Shown in pieces: positions 52,016-61,114 of a stretch of 64,000 nucleotides of DNA. Source of the stretch: an uncultured Cytophagales bacterium (lineage in GTDB: Bacteria > Bacteroidota > Bacteroidia > Cytophagales > Cyclobacteriaceae); contig CAJXNP010000023.1 in NCBI GenBank assembly GCA_913057175.1, positions 30,452 through 94,451 of the forward strand. Direction: 5' to 3'. The translations under genes and the position numbers were made by a program. Each line of letters begins with the position of its first letter. Position 1 is the stretch's first letter. The notes beneath the pieces were generated by a model. The model saw only the letters and a list, made by a program, of their open reading frames with translations. It was not told where the DNA came from and ran no database searches.

Positions 52016-53716
52016 ATGATCAATAATATTTCTCTATTCATGAAAATGTCTCGCAATTTATGTACGACTTTTATTAAGATGTCAATTATCTTAATTCTGA
52101 TGATTTTTTCTTTTGGTTTCCTGCATGCTCAGCCCACTCAATTTTCTCGTCAGGACACGCTAAGAGGAAGTATCACTCCTGAAAGAGAATGGTGGGATCT
52201 GGTATATTATGACTTAAAAGTAAAGGTCGATCCCAACGACCGTTCGATTGCCGGAACAAATACGGTTTATTTCAAAGTCTTAAAACCATATCAAACAATC
52301 CAGATAGATCTGCAGGAACCCATGAATATCAGCAAGGTAACTCAGAATGGCAAAGAGCTTGATTTTACAAGGGAGGGAAGTGTTTTTCTTATTCAATTAG
52401 CAGATGATCAAATACAGGATAAAGTTTCAAGTTTTGATATCCATTTTTCCGGTCGCCCAAAAGTAAGCGAACGACCTCCCTGGGAAGGAGGAATCACCTG
52501 GGCTAAAGATGAAAATGGCAATCATTTTATCGCTAATTCCAACCAGGGAGATGGCGCGAGTGTTTGGTGGCCCTGTAAAGACCATGCATATGACGAGGTA
52601 GACAGCATGCAGATCAGTGTGACTGTTCCACAAGATTTGATGGATGTCTCCAATGGCCGTCTTCGAGAGGTGATCAAAAACAAGGACAAAACCAAGACCT
52701 ATGTCTGGTTCGTTTCCAATCCGGTCAATAACTATGGAGTAAATATCAGTATTGGAGATTATGTCCACTTTTCCGAAGTCTATGATGGCGAACAAGGTCC
52801 ACTGGACTGTGATTACTACGTATTGAGATACAACAAGAAAAAGGCTGTCAATCAGTTTAAGGACGTACCCAAAATGTTTGAAGCTTTTGAGTATTGGTTT
52901 GGGCCATACCCGTTTTACAAGGACGGATACAAACTGGTGGAAGTCCCCTATCTGGGAATGGAGCATCAAAGCTGTGTGACATATGGAAATGGTTATCAGA
53001 ATGGATACCTTGGCACAGACCTGAGCGGAACAGGCTGGGGACTAAAATTCGATTTCATCATCATCCATGAATCCGGCCACGAATGGTTTGCCAACAGCAT
53101 CACTTACCGGGATCCGGCAGATATGTGGGTCCATGAAGGATTTACTGCGTATTCGGAGAACCTGTTTCTCGATTACCACTATGGTAAGGAAGCAAGCGCC
53201 GAATACGTAAAGGGGACCCGAATGAATATATTGAATGATACTCCGGTGATCGGCCAATACAATGTCAATAACAGGGGGTCGGGCGATATGTATTCCAAAG
53301 GATCCAACTTGCTGCACATGCTGCGTCAAATGACCGATGATGACGAAAAATGGAGGAAGGTCCTGCGGGGATTAAATGAAACGTTTTATCATCAAACAGT
53401 AACATCCAGTCAAGTAGAAGAATACCTTGCCAGCCAAATGGAAATGGACCTGAAACCTTTTTTTGATCAATACCTGAGAGATGACCGGATCCCGATTCTG
53501 GAATATGCGACCTTTGGCAATAATTTTTATTACAAATGGAGCAACTGCAAACCTGACTTTAATATGCCCGTAAGGGTTTTCGTCAATGATACTTCTGCAT
53601 GGATCAAGCCGGTTACGGAATGGACTGTTTCGGAGCTTAATTCGGACAATGATAAGATAACCGTTGATCCAAATTTTTATATTTCGTCTTTTCAGCTTAT
53701 CGATCACCAAAATTAA
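52016..53716 (+). CDS. Secreted M1-family metallopeptidase
   Basis: This protein of about 566 residues is an aminopeptidase of the M1 family: the substrate-binding motif GMEHQS (in place of GAMEN) and the zinc site HESGH with the third ligand Glu in WVHEGFTAYSE. An N-terminal beta-sandwich and signal peptide (FSFGFLHAQ) indicate periplasmic or secreted location. The start is uncertain: an ATG at 52016, or a later one at 52079 that begins the signal peptide directly. It lacks the ERAP-like C-terminal domain and ends soon after the catalytic region, which is normal for this subgroup. Confidence 0.9.
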   Translation: MINNISLFMKMSRNLCTTFIKMSIILILMIFSFGFLHAQPTQFSRQDTLRGSITPEREWWDLVYYDLKVKVDPNDRSIAGTNTVYFKVLKPYQTIQIDLQEPMNISKVTQNGKELDFTREGSVFLIQLADDQIQDKVSSFDIHFSGRPKVSERPPWEGGITWAKDENGNHFIANSNQGDGASVWWPCKDHAYDEVDSMQISVTVPQDLMDVSNGRLREVIKNKDKTKTYVWFVSNPVNNYGVNISIGDYVHFSEVYDGEQGPLDCDYYVLRYNKKKAVNQFKDVPKMFEAFEYWFGPYPFYKDGYKLVEVPYLGMEHQSCVTYGNGYQNGYLGTDLSGTGWGLKFDFIIIHESGHEWFANSITYRDPADMWVHEGFTAYSENLFLDYHYGKEASAEYVKGTRMNILNDTPVIGQYNVNNRGSGDMYSKGSNLLHMLRQMTDDDEKWRKVLRGLNETFYHQTVTSSQVEEYLASQMEMDLKPFFDQYLRDDRIPILEYATFGNNFYYKWSNCKPDFNMPVRVFVNDTSAWIKPVTEWTVSELNSDNDKITVDPNFYISSFQLIDHQN

Positions 53717-53855
53717 GTTCCCACAAGTTTTAGAAATTATTTAATCCCTTCTGAACCTGATTTACCTTTCATAAACTACTTTATAAGTTCGTAGAAAAAC
53801 ACCATGCTTTCATAGGGAAACTTGTTATATTCCCTAACGCATTAAAATTTAACAC

Positions 53856-54980
53856 ATGAAAAACCTATTCATCTTTACCTTTTTGCTATGTCTTTCCATA
53901 GCATTATATGCCCAGGAAAAGGATATTAAGCCACTTGAGATAGGCTCAGCAGCTCCCATATTCGATCTGCCCGGTGTCGATGGAAAAAATCACAAACTAA
54001 GTGATTTTGATGATCATGATATCCTGGTCATCCTTTTCACCTGCAACCATTGTCCGACTGCGCAGGCATACGAGGATAAATTCATCAGTATTGTGAATGA
54101 ATATAAAGGCAAAGGTGTGGGGTTTGTGGCAATATCTCCCAATGACCCGGATGCTGTTAACCTGTCCGAGCTTGGTTATACCGATCTTGGTGATAACCTG
54201 GAAGAAATGAAGATCAGGGCAAAGGAAAAGAATTTCCCATTCCCCTATTTGTATGATGGTGAAACACAAAGAACATCCATTGCCTATGGCCCCTTCGCCA
54301 CGCCGCATGTGTTTGTTTTTGACAATGAAAGAATACTGAGATACAGTGGAAGAATCGATGATACGGAAAACCCCTATGTCGAGCCAAAGAACAAGGATTT
54401 GATTCATGCCCTAGATGCTCTTCTCAGTAGTGAAGATCCTCCGGTTGCCCAAACCAAGACTTTCGGATGTTCCGTGAAGTGGGCCTGGAAAGACGAATGG
54501 ACAAAACAGCTGATGGTTGAATGGTCCAAAGAACCCGTTGAATTGAACGACATTAGCTTGCAAAGTGCAAAGGAATTGATGAAAAACACAGGTAGTAAGT
54601 TGAGAATGGTCAATATGTGGGCAACCTGGTGTGGACCTTGTATCATCGAATTCCCATCATTGGTTGAAATTAACAGAATGTATCGTGGCAGGGATTTTGA
54701 GTTTATTTCCATTTCTACTGACAAACCCGGCAAAAAAGACAAGGCGTTGGAAATCTTGAAGAAAAAGGAAGCATCCAACCAAAATTATATTTTCACCGGA
54801 GAAGATATCTACGAACTGATTGAAGTGGTAGATACAGAATGGCAAGGCTCCCTCCCTTACACTGCTTTAGTTGCTCCCGGCGGAGAAATTATTTATAAAA
54901 TTGAAGGAGCCATTGAACCCCTTGTTCTAAAGCAGAAAATAGTTGATTACCTGGGAAGGTATTATGCCGATGAACAATAA
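53856..54980 (+). CDS. Exported protein with two thioredoxin-like domains
   Basis: This 374-residue periplasmic protein fuses two thioredoxin folds after a signal peptide (MKNLFIFTFLLCLSIALYAQ). Domain 1 (about 28-185) is of the redoxin/AhpC type with Cys63-x2-Cys66 (FTCNHCPTAQ). Domain 2 (about 225-370) is TlpA-like with Cys259-Gly-Pro-Cys262 (WATWCGPC). Both active sites are intact. A thiol-disulfide role, such as reducing periplasmic proteins, is inferred. It is followed 36 bases later by the RraA-like gene. Confidence 0.9.
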   Translation: MKNLFIFTFLLCLSIALYAQEKDIKPLEIGSAAPIFDLPGVDGKNHKLSDFDDHDILVILFTCNHCPTAQAYEDKFISIVNEYKGKGVGFVAISPNDPDAVNLSELGYTDLGDNLEEMKIRAKEKNFPFPYLYDGETQRTSIAYGPFATPHVFVFDNERILRYSGRIDDTENPYVEPKNKDLIHALDALLSSEDPPVAQTKTFGCSVKWAWKDEWTKQLMVEWSKEPVELNDISLQSAKELMKNTGSKLRMVNMWATWCGPCIIEFPSLVEINRMYRGRDFEFISISTDKPGKKDKALEILKKKEASNQNYIFTGEDIYELIEVVDTEWQGSLPYTALVAPGGEIIYKIEGAIEPLVLKQKIVDYLGRYYADEQ

Positions 54981-55016
54981 ATTAGCTTTTTAACACACCT
55001 AACACTATGTAAGACC

Positions 55017-55814
55017 ATGAAATGGACGACAATCATTTTCTTCTTATTGATCTTTCAAAATCCTCAAATTCTGTATTCTCAAAATGAGTTAACAGATGAA
55101 GAAATCCTGAAGCTTTATCAAGGACTGAGGGTAGCGGACGTGTCAGATGGAATGGACATGGTTGGATTGCCTGATGTTGGATTGATGGATCAAAAAATTG
55201 AAGCTCTTTGGAAAAACATAGATGATATGTCCCACCAGTTTCAGGGAATTGCTATTACCGTCAGGTATGTACCAACAAACCGGGTAGTTGACACGCAAAT
55301 GGAAAAAGAAGAATTTCAGAAGTGGGAAGGCGATTGGTACAATAATATTTCAAGCGAGCCCTTTGTCGAATTCATCAAACCGGGGTCAGTCATCGTGTTG
55401 GATGTAGAAGGCGACGGAGATACCGGTTCGGTTGGATCGTTTAATTCGCTTGACTGGTATAGCAAAGGCGCCAGGGGAATTGTGTCAAATGGTGGTATAC
55501 GTGACACAGATGAGATCATTAAACAAAAAATACCTGTTTACCTGGATATGATGAACCGGGGAAGAGGGATCAGACCTGGAAGAAATGAAATAGAATCTGT
55601 TAACAAACCTGTATCAATTGGTGGGGTATTGATCCGTCCGGGGGATATAATCGTGGCGGATGGAGATGGTGTGATCGTAGTACCCAGGAAGCATGCCCAA
55701 CAGGTTGCTGAGTTTGCACTTGAAATTTTGAACAAAGACAAGCAGGGAAGAAAAAATTTGTACATCAAATTAGACAAGCCGTTAGATAAAACAGTAGAAA
55801 TAGAAGAAAAATAA
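55017..55814 (+). CDS. RraA-family protein with a signal peptide
   Basis: This 265-residue protein has the RraA/HMG-CHA aldolase fold: LRVADVSDGMDMVGLPDVG, GDTGSVGSFNSLDWYSKGARG, VSNGGIRDTDEI and PGDIIVADGDGVIVVPR. The first 22 residues form a signal peptide (ending ILYSQ), which is unusual since the described RraA proteins are cytoplasmic. RraA members can be RNase E regulators or class II aldolases; without RNase E regulation being known in Bacteroidota, an extracytoplasmic aldolase-like enzyme is more likely. It is co-directional with the double-thioredoxin gene. Confidence 0.85.
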   Translation: MKWTTIIFFLLIFQNPQILYSQNELTDEEILKLYQGLRVADVSDGMDMVGLPDVGLMDQKIEALWKNIDDMSHQFQGIAITVRYVPTNRVVDTQMEKEEFQKWEGDWYNNISSEPFVEFIKPGSVIVLDVEGDGDTGSVGSFNSLDWYSKGARGIVSNGGIRDTDEIIKQKIPVYLDMMNRGRGIRPGRNEIESVNKPVSIGGVLIRPGDIIVADGDGVIVVPRKHAQQVAEFALEILNKDKQGRKNLYIKLDKPLDKTVEIEEK

Positions 55815-56053
55815 AGACAAATAACACTCCTCACGGGAAGGGATTTACTAATTTCTAATCCTATGTAAGTTTGGGCCCCTTATTCATATTTCAGTGTACA
55901 ATAATCACCATAAATTGACAATTTATTAAGGTCACTAAGAATACTTTTTAAGTATCAACAAGTGATTTATTTACGGGGCATTTTTACTTTTTGATGAAGT
56001 TTTTAATGATAGCCTGGAAGGACTATCTTATCGTAGATTTACAAAATTGGAAT

Positions 56054-59000
56054 ATGAGGAGTTTGTTTATTAAAAATTTCGTAGTAGTTATATTTTTTTC
56101 TTTACCTTTTTTAAGCTATTCACAAAACCTGAAATTCGACCACTTGTCTGTGGATCAGGGATTATCACAAGGTAATGTTTGGGATCTAACACAGGACAGC
56201 CTGGGGTTTATCTGGATTGCCACCGAAGATGGATTAAACATGTTTGATGGATACAATTTTAAGGTTTTTAAAAACATACCGAAAGATTCAACAAGTCTTT
56301 CCAACAACAACGTCAACTCTATTACCATCGATAAAGACGGTGTACTTTGGGCTGCTACCCGCGAAGGACTTAATAAATACGACCGTAACAGGAATCTATT
56401 TGAACAATACCTGCACAGGGATAACGACCCCACTTCCATAAGTCATAATAACGTCAGCAATGTTTACTGTGATTCAAAGAACAATATCTGGGCATGCACC
56501 AACAGCGGACTGAACCTTTATGACCGGGAAACCAACTCCTTCGTTGCTTTTAAACATGACAATAATGACCCTCAATCCATCGTGGGAAGCTTTGTCAGAT
56601 GCATAGTAGAAGACCAGGAAAATCAACTTTGGATAGGGACCATGCAGGGATTGAGCATGATGAATCCCGATGGTAAAACATTTACGAATTACAAGTACAG
56701 TCCTCTTGATTCTAACAGCATCAGCAGCAATCAGATTATGTCCATATTTGTCGATTCTAATGACAAAATATGGATTGGCACATTTGATAATGGATTGACC
56801 ACATTTGTTCCATCTACCAATACATTTAGCCGGTATTTAAGTGATGCCCAGGATCCAACAAAACTTGTTGGCCCGTATGTCTACAATATCAGTGAAGATG
56901 CAGAAGGTAATATCTGGGTTTCAAATGATGGTGGCTTATGTCATTTCGAGCCATCGACCGGAACTTTTACAAGGTACCAGCAAGATATGTCGAACGAATT
57001 TAGCATCAATAGTAACACCGTAACAGATGTATATTTTGATGAAAATCGGGTGATGTGGGTAGCTACCCGCTTTGGAGGTGTCAATGTCTTTGACAAGGGG
57101 AAATATGTTTTTGAACAATACAAGCACAACAGTCAAAACAACAAAAGCCTGAGCGCTAATAACATACAGGGAATGGATCAGGATCAGTTTGGTGAGGTAT
57201 GGATTGGAATTGATGGTGGTGGACTAAACAAGTGGAACCTGGCCACAGATGAGTTTGAGCACTTCAGACACAACCCGCAAGATCCCAACAGCATTAAAAG
57301 TGATAAAATTCTGAATGTTCAGGTTGACCAATTTGGCGAAATTTGGTCCGGTATGTGGGATGGTGGTGTGACAAGGTTTAATCCTGAAACCGATACGTAT
57401 ACTCGTTACCTCCACGATCCCGATGATCCGAATAGCTTAAGTGACGACAATATTTTCGATTTTCTGCTCGACAATGACGGTGATTTATGGATCGCGACAT
57501 GGGGAAATGGGATCAGCAAATATAACCGCGAAACAGACGACTTCACACAATATGTCAACAACCCAAATGACCCGACATCAATGGGGCAGTCTTCAGTTGT
57601 TTGCCTGTTTCAGGATGACAAAGGCTTTATCTGGATTGGTACAGAAAACGAAGGTGTTTTTAAATTAAATAAGGGTAGTGGTGTTTTCACGAACTACCAG
57701 GCTGGTGATGAGGAAGGCGACCTCTCTTCAAACGGAATTTATTGCATTTACGAAGATTCTAAAAATCGACTCTGGATAGGAACAAGTGGATCTGGTTTAA
57801 ATCTTTTTGACAGGGAAACCGAAACTTTTACAACCTACAGGGAGTCTGATGGCCTTCCTAATGATGCAATCGTGGGGATTTTAGAAGATGATCAAAATCG
57901 TCTGTGGTTAAGTACTAACAAAGGAGTTTGCCGGTTTAACCCGGATAGCCTCACATTTAAAAACTACACAGAAAGTGATGGCCTCCAGGGTGATCAATTT
58001 AACAGATGGTCATATCTAAAATTAAAGAATGGAAACTTGATTTTTGGTGGCACTAACGGGTTCAATATTTTCGACCCTGAATCGATAAAACCCAATACGT
58101 TCGTCCCACCTATCTATGTGACAAATTTTAAACTATTCAATAAGGAAGTTCCTGTTGGAAAAGATGAAATCCTTCAGCAAAACATCATTTATACAAATGA
58201 AATAGAATTATCTTATAAAGAAAATTTCATCGAATTCGAATATGTCGCTCTAAGTTTCAGACAATCAGAAAAAAATCAATACAAACATATTTTGGAGGGT
58301 CTTCAGGATGAATGGGTTGAAGCAGGCAATGAAAGAAAAGTAGCTTATACCAACCTGGATCCGGGAGAATACACCTTCAGGGTAATGGCTTCCAACAATG
58401 ATGGCGTCTGGAATCAGGAAGGCGCTGCAATCAAAATTATCATTGTCCCACCATTCTGGCAAACCAACTGGTTCAGGATCGGTATGATCTTGATTATTCT
58501 CTCTTCCATAATCGGCTACGTGAGGTATCAAAAGAAAAAGGCCAAAGATCAAAAAGAAGAGCTGGAAAGGATCATCGAAGAACAAACCAGTGAAGTCAAA
58601 AAGCAAAATGAGGAAATTATCAGGAAAAATGAGCTGGAACAAGTAAGAAACTGGATCACTGAAGGACTGGCTTATTTTGGAGATATCATTAGCAAACACA
58701 AAGGAAATCTAAGGAGCCTGTCTTCTTCAGTCCTGAATGAACTTGTAAAATATACGAATGCACAGCAAGGGGCAATCGCACTTGCTGACAGAGATGATCC
58801 ACAAGATGAGCATTTAAAAATTATAGCCACGTATGGCATTAGTAAAGAAAAGATCAGCGACGGACGGGTCGAAATTGGGGAAGGACTGATCGGCTCTACA
58901 TTCGTTGATAAAGAGATCAAAATGCTGGAAAACATTCCAGATGATTTTGTGAAAATTGAGTCAGGCCTGGGAAGTACCAAACCAAGGCTATTGATCCTCC

Positions 59001-59335
59001 TTCCTTTGAAAACTGACGATGGAGAAATACAGGGAGTAATTGAGCTCGCTTTTCTCGAGAATATAAATGATAATACAAAGGAATTCTTAGAAAAGGTTTC
59101 GGGGGTTATTGCATTGAACATCCATGCAGCAAACTTAAACCAGCAAACCACCATTCTTCTTCAAAAATCAAAAGAACAAACCGAGGAGCTGATGGCCCAG
59201 GAAGAAGAGATGAGGCAAAACATGGAGGAACTTGAAGCTACACAGGAAGAATTGAAGCGAAGAGAAGAAGAGTTTGTCAATCGAATCAAAGAGCTGGAAG
59301 AGGAGTTAGGAATTAAAAAAAGCGAAAAATCCTAG
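56054..59335 (+). CDS. Propeller/Y_Y_Y sensor with GAF domain but no kinase
   Basis: This protein of about 1093 residues has a signal peptide (RSLFIKNFVVVIFFSLPFLS), about 14 reg_prop beta-propeller repeats (each with a W-I-G/A-T-x-x-G-L motif), a Y_Y_Y domain (about 700-785), one membrane segment (about 805-825), a coiled coil and a cytoplasmic GAF domain (about 886-1026), ending in a long Glu-rich coiled coil (EEEMRQNMEELEATQEELKR). No HisKA, HATPase or DNA-binding domain is present. The frame starts 21 codons earlier, but ATG at 56054 fits the signal peptide. It probably senses something outside the cell and signals through dimer change to another protein. Confidence 0.85.
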   Translation: MRSLFIKNFVVVIFFSLPFLSYSQNLKFDHLSVDQGLSQGNVWDLTQDSLGFIWIATEDGLNMFDGYNFKVFKNIPKDSTSLSNNNVNSITIDKDGVLWAATREGLNKYDRNRNLFEQYLHRDNDPTSISHNNVSNVYCDSKNNIWACTNSGLNLYDRETNSFVAFKHDNNDPQSIVGSFVRCIVEDQENQLWIGTMQGLSMMNPDGKTFTNYKYSPLDSNSISSNQIMSIFVDSNDKIWIGTFDNGLTTFVPSTNTFSRYLSDAQDPTKLVGPYVYNISEDAEGNIWVSNDGGLCHFEPSTGTFTRYQQDMSNEFSINSNTVTDVYFDENRVMWVATRFGGVNVFDKGKYVFEQYKHNSQNNKSLSANNIQGMDQDQFGEVWIGIDGGGLNKWNLATDEFEHFRHNPQDPNSIKSDKILNVQVDQFGEIWSGMWDGGVTRFNPETDTYTRYLHDPDDPNSLSDDNIFDFLLDNDGDLWIATWGNGISKYNRETDDFTQYVNNPNDPTSMGQSSVVCLFQDDKGFIWIGTENEGVFKLNKGSGVFTNYQAGDEEGDLSSNGIYCIYEDSKNRLWIGTSGSGLNLFDRETETFTTYRESDGLPNDAIVGILEDDQNRLWLSTNKGVCRFNPDSLTFKNYTESDGLQGDQFNRWSYLKLKNGNLIFGGTNGFNIFDPESIKPNTFVPPIYVTNFKLFNKEVPVGKDEILQQNIIYTNEIELSYKENFIEFEYVALSFRQSEKNQYKHILEGLQDEWVEAGNERKVAYTNLDPGEYTFRVMASNNDGVWNQEGAAIKIIIVPPFWQTNWFRIGMILIILSSIIGYVRYQKKKAKDQKEELERIIEEQTSEVKKQNEEIIRKNELEQVRNWITEGLAYFGDIISKHKGNLRSLSSSVLNELVKYTNAQQGAIALADRDDPQDEHLKIIATYGISKEKISDGRVEIGEGLIGSTFVDKEIKMLENIPDDFVKIESGLGSTKPRLLILLPLKTDDGEIQGVIELAFLENINDNTKEFLEKVSGVIALNIHAANLNQQTTILLQKSKEQTEELMAQEEEMRQNMEELEATQEELKRREEEFVNRIKELEEELGIKKSEKS

Positions 59336-59472
59336 TGTCGTGTTAAGCATACTGTGACGCTTAGGTTTGCAAAAAGTCAACCTATATTCCCCTCTCGAGA
59401 GGGGCGAAGGGGTGTGTTTTCAAAAAATTCGACTTTTTGCAAATACGTAAGACCATTTTTGACACAACACTA
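59331..59472. mobile_element. Long palindromic element, possibly MITE-like
   Basis: The ends TAGTGTCGTGTTAA and TTGACACAACACTA are inverted repeats with two mismatches (59332 and 59472). Inside, TTTGCAAAAAGTC (59366-59378) and GACTTTTTGCAAA (59431-59443) are perfect 13-base inverted repeats. The centre is the 16-base palindrome CCCCTCTCGAGAGGGG (59389-59404), followed by GAAGGGGTGTGTTTT. The element starts within the stop of the sensor gene. No transposase is present; no clear target duplication is seen. Confidence 0.6.
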
Positions 59473-59479
59473 ATCTGGC

Positions 59480-60265
59480 TCAATAAGAAGCACAGATTCT
59501 CATTAATCGATCAACTTCATTTTTGTTTTCACTAAACTGACAAATGGATTTTCTCTTGTCCCGGAAATAAGCCCCTGTCGTTTGAAAACCTGCATCCTCT
59601 GTTGCCAGCCATACAGGAGTATCAGCAGCCTGTTCAGGTGATTCATGACCACCAAAGCCCAAACTGCTGCTTAGATTGGACCTTGCATCTCCTGGATGAC
59701 ATGAGTTGACAGAAATCTTATCCTTTTCCAGCAAGCCAGCAAATCCCTTACTTAGCATCCTGTCAGCCTGTTTAGATTGCATATAAGCTGTATTGTTGTC
59801 ATAATTCCTTGAGCGGAATTCCGGATCAGAAAGATCCAGTTGCCCGGCCCAATAGCTGGCAACATTTACTATTCTTGGCTTATCTCCATCTTTCAAATGA
59901 GGAGAAAAATATTTCATCATCCAGTAATAGCCCAAAACATTTACCGCCCATTGCCTCTCAATATTGGCATAAGTTTCTTCCCTGGTTCGGGGAGTCAGGG
60001 CAGCATTGTTGATCAATACATCAAGCCTGGCGTGAAAATTCTCAGAAAGAGCTTTAATTTCTTTCTTCTCTCCCATATCAAGTAGATGAAAACTAACAGC
60101 ACAGTCCGTATTAACAGACCTGATCTCAGCAACCAACTTCTCAGCTTTGTTCCTGTTTCGAGCGATGAAAACAATGCTATATCCCTTTTTTGCCATTAAT
60201 TTGGAAATTGCTCTCCCTATTGTTCCGGTTGCTCCGGTTATTAGTGCTGTTCGAAATTCTTTCAT
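59480..60265 (-). CDS. Short-chain dehydrogenase/reductase (SDR)
   Basis: This 261-residue enzyme has the nucleotide-binding motif TGATGTIGRA at the N-terminus, VLINNAAL, the catalytic Ser in NVASYWAG, and the Tyr/Lys pair in YMQSK (Y-x3-K). It resembles the retinol-dehydrogenase-like SDR group (the tail QTTGAYFRDKR also fits). The substrate cannot be assigned. No linked gene suggests one. Confidence 0.93.
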   Translation of the reverse strand: MKEFRTALITGATGTIGRAISKLMAKKGYSIVFIARNRNKAEKLVAEIRSVNTDCAVSFHLLDMGEKKEIKALSENFHARLDVLINNAALTPRTREETYANIERQWAVNVLGYYWMMKYFSPHLKDGDKPRIVNVASYWAGQLDLSDPEFRSRNYDNNTAYMQSKQADRMLSKGFAGLLEKDKISVNSCHPGDARSNLSSSLGFGGHESPEQAADTPVWLATEDAGFQTTGAYFRDKRKSICQFSENKNEVDRLMRICASY

Positions 60266-60426
60266 CGCAATTATATCGGTTTGGACTGTTTATTTTCTAA
60301 GAATATCAGTAACATTAAAAACTAAAAATAAACCTGTAATTGGCAACATTATTCTAATCATTTAGTGAATAACATTTAGCCAAAATCATTTAAGATTTGT
60401 TTTTCATTTCAAATAAAATCCCGGAA

Positions 60427-61113
60427 ATGACATTTCTTTTATTACAGCTGCCGGATGGTGGGCATGCTTATGCAGAAACCAATCTCGACAATTTCATTGT
60501 TGAACCATGGAATGCGATATCCTCCCTGGCAATTGTCTTTCCCGCAGTTTATTGGGCAATTAAGACCATGAAAAATATAAAAGATTATGCATTTATTTGG
60601 TTTTGCATACCGCTATTATTTCTGAATGGTTTGGGCAGTACACTTTTTCACGCATTTAGGTCATCGGGCTTTTTGCTGTTGATGGATGTTCTTCCTGCTG
60701 CCTTGCTGACTTTGGGTGTTAGTATATATTTTTGGTACCGGATCACGAAAAATGTATGGGTAGTGGCGCTGATCATTTTAGCAGCTTTGTTCTTACGCTC
60801 AATAGGATTTAATTTTTTGAGTCTTTCGGCTTCTACTAATATTTCATATCTGGTTTCCGGGATTGTGCTATTTTCGCCAATTTTGATATTTCTTAAGCGC
60901 AACAGCTATTTCCACGCCAACCATATTATATTATCCATCGCCAGCCTCATTATTGCGCTGGTCTTTCGCACGATCGACAAGGAAGAATTGCTTCCTCTTA
61001 GTATGGGAACACATTTCTTGTGGCATATTTTATGCGGGTTCGGCGGTTATTTTCTGGCTCTTTATCTCTATGAAATCCGAACAAGGGAAATCAATCTTAT
61101 CAAAGACAACTAA
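60427..61113 (+). CDS. CREST-superfamily (alkaline ceramidase-like) membrane protein
   Basis: This 228-residue membrane protein has about seven helices and the CREST motif: S-x3-H (STLFH in GLGSTLFHAF), a conserved Asp (LLMDVLPA) and H-x3-H near the C-terminus (GTHFLWHILCG). These form the zinc site of ceramidases and related hydrolases. It may hydrolyse a lipid amide, possibly sphingolipid-like, which some Bacteroidota make; that is inference. The frame begins at a TTG (60397), but ATG at 60427 is chosen. Confidence 0.7.
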   Translation: MTFLLLQLPDGGHAYAETNLDNFIVEPWNAISSLAIVFPAVYWAIKTMKNIKDYAFIWFCIPLLFLNGLGSTLFHAFRSSGFLLLMDVLPAALLTLGVSIYFWYRITKNVWVVALIILAALFLRSIGFNFLSLSASTNISYLVSGIVLFSPILIFLKRNSYFHANHIILSIASLIIALVFRTIDKEELLPLSMGTHFLWHILCGFGGYFLALYLYEIRTREINLIKDN

Positions 61114-61114
61114 C

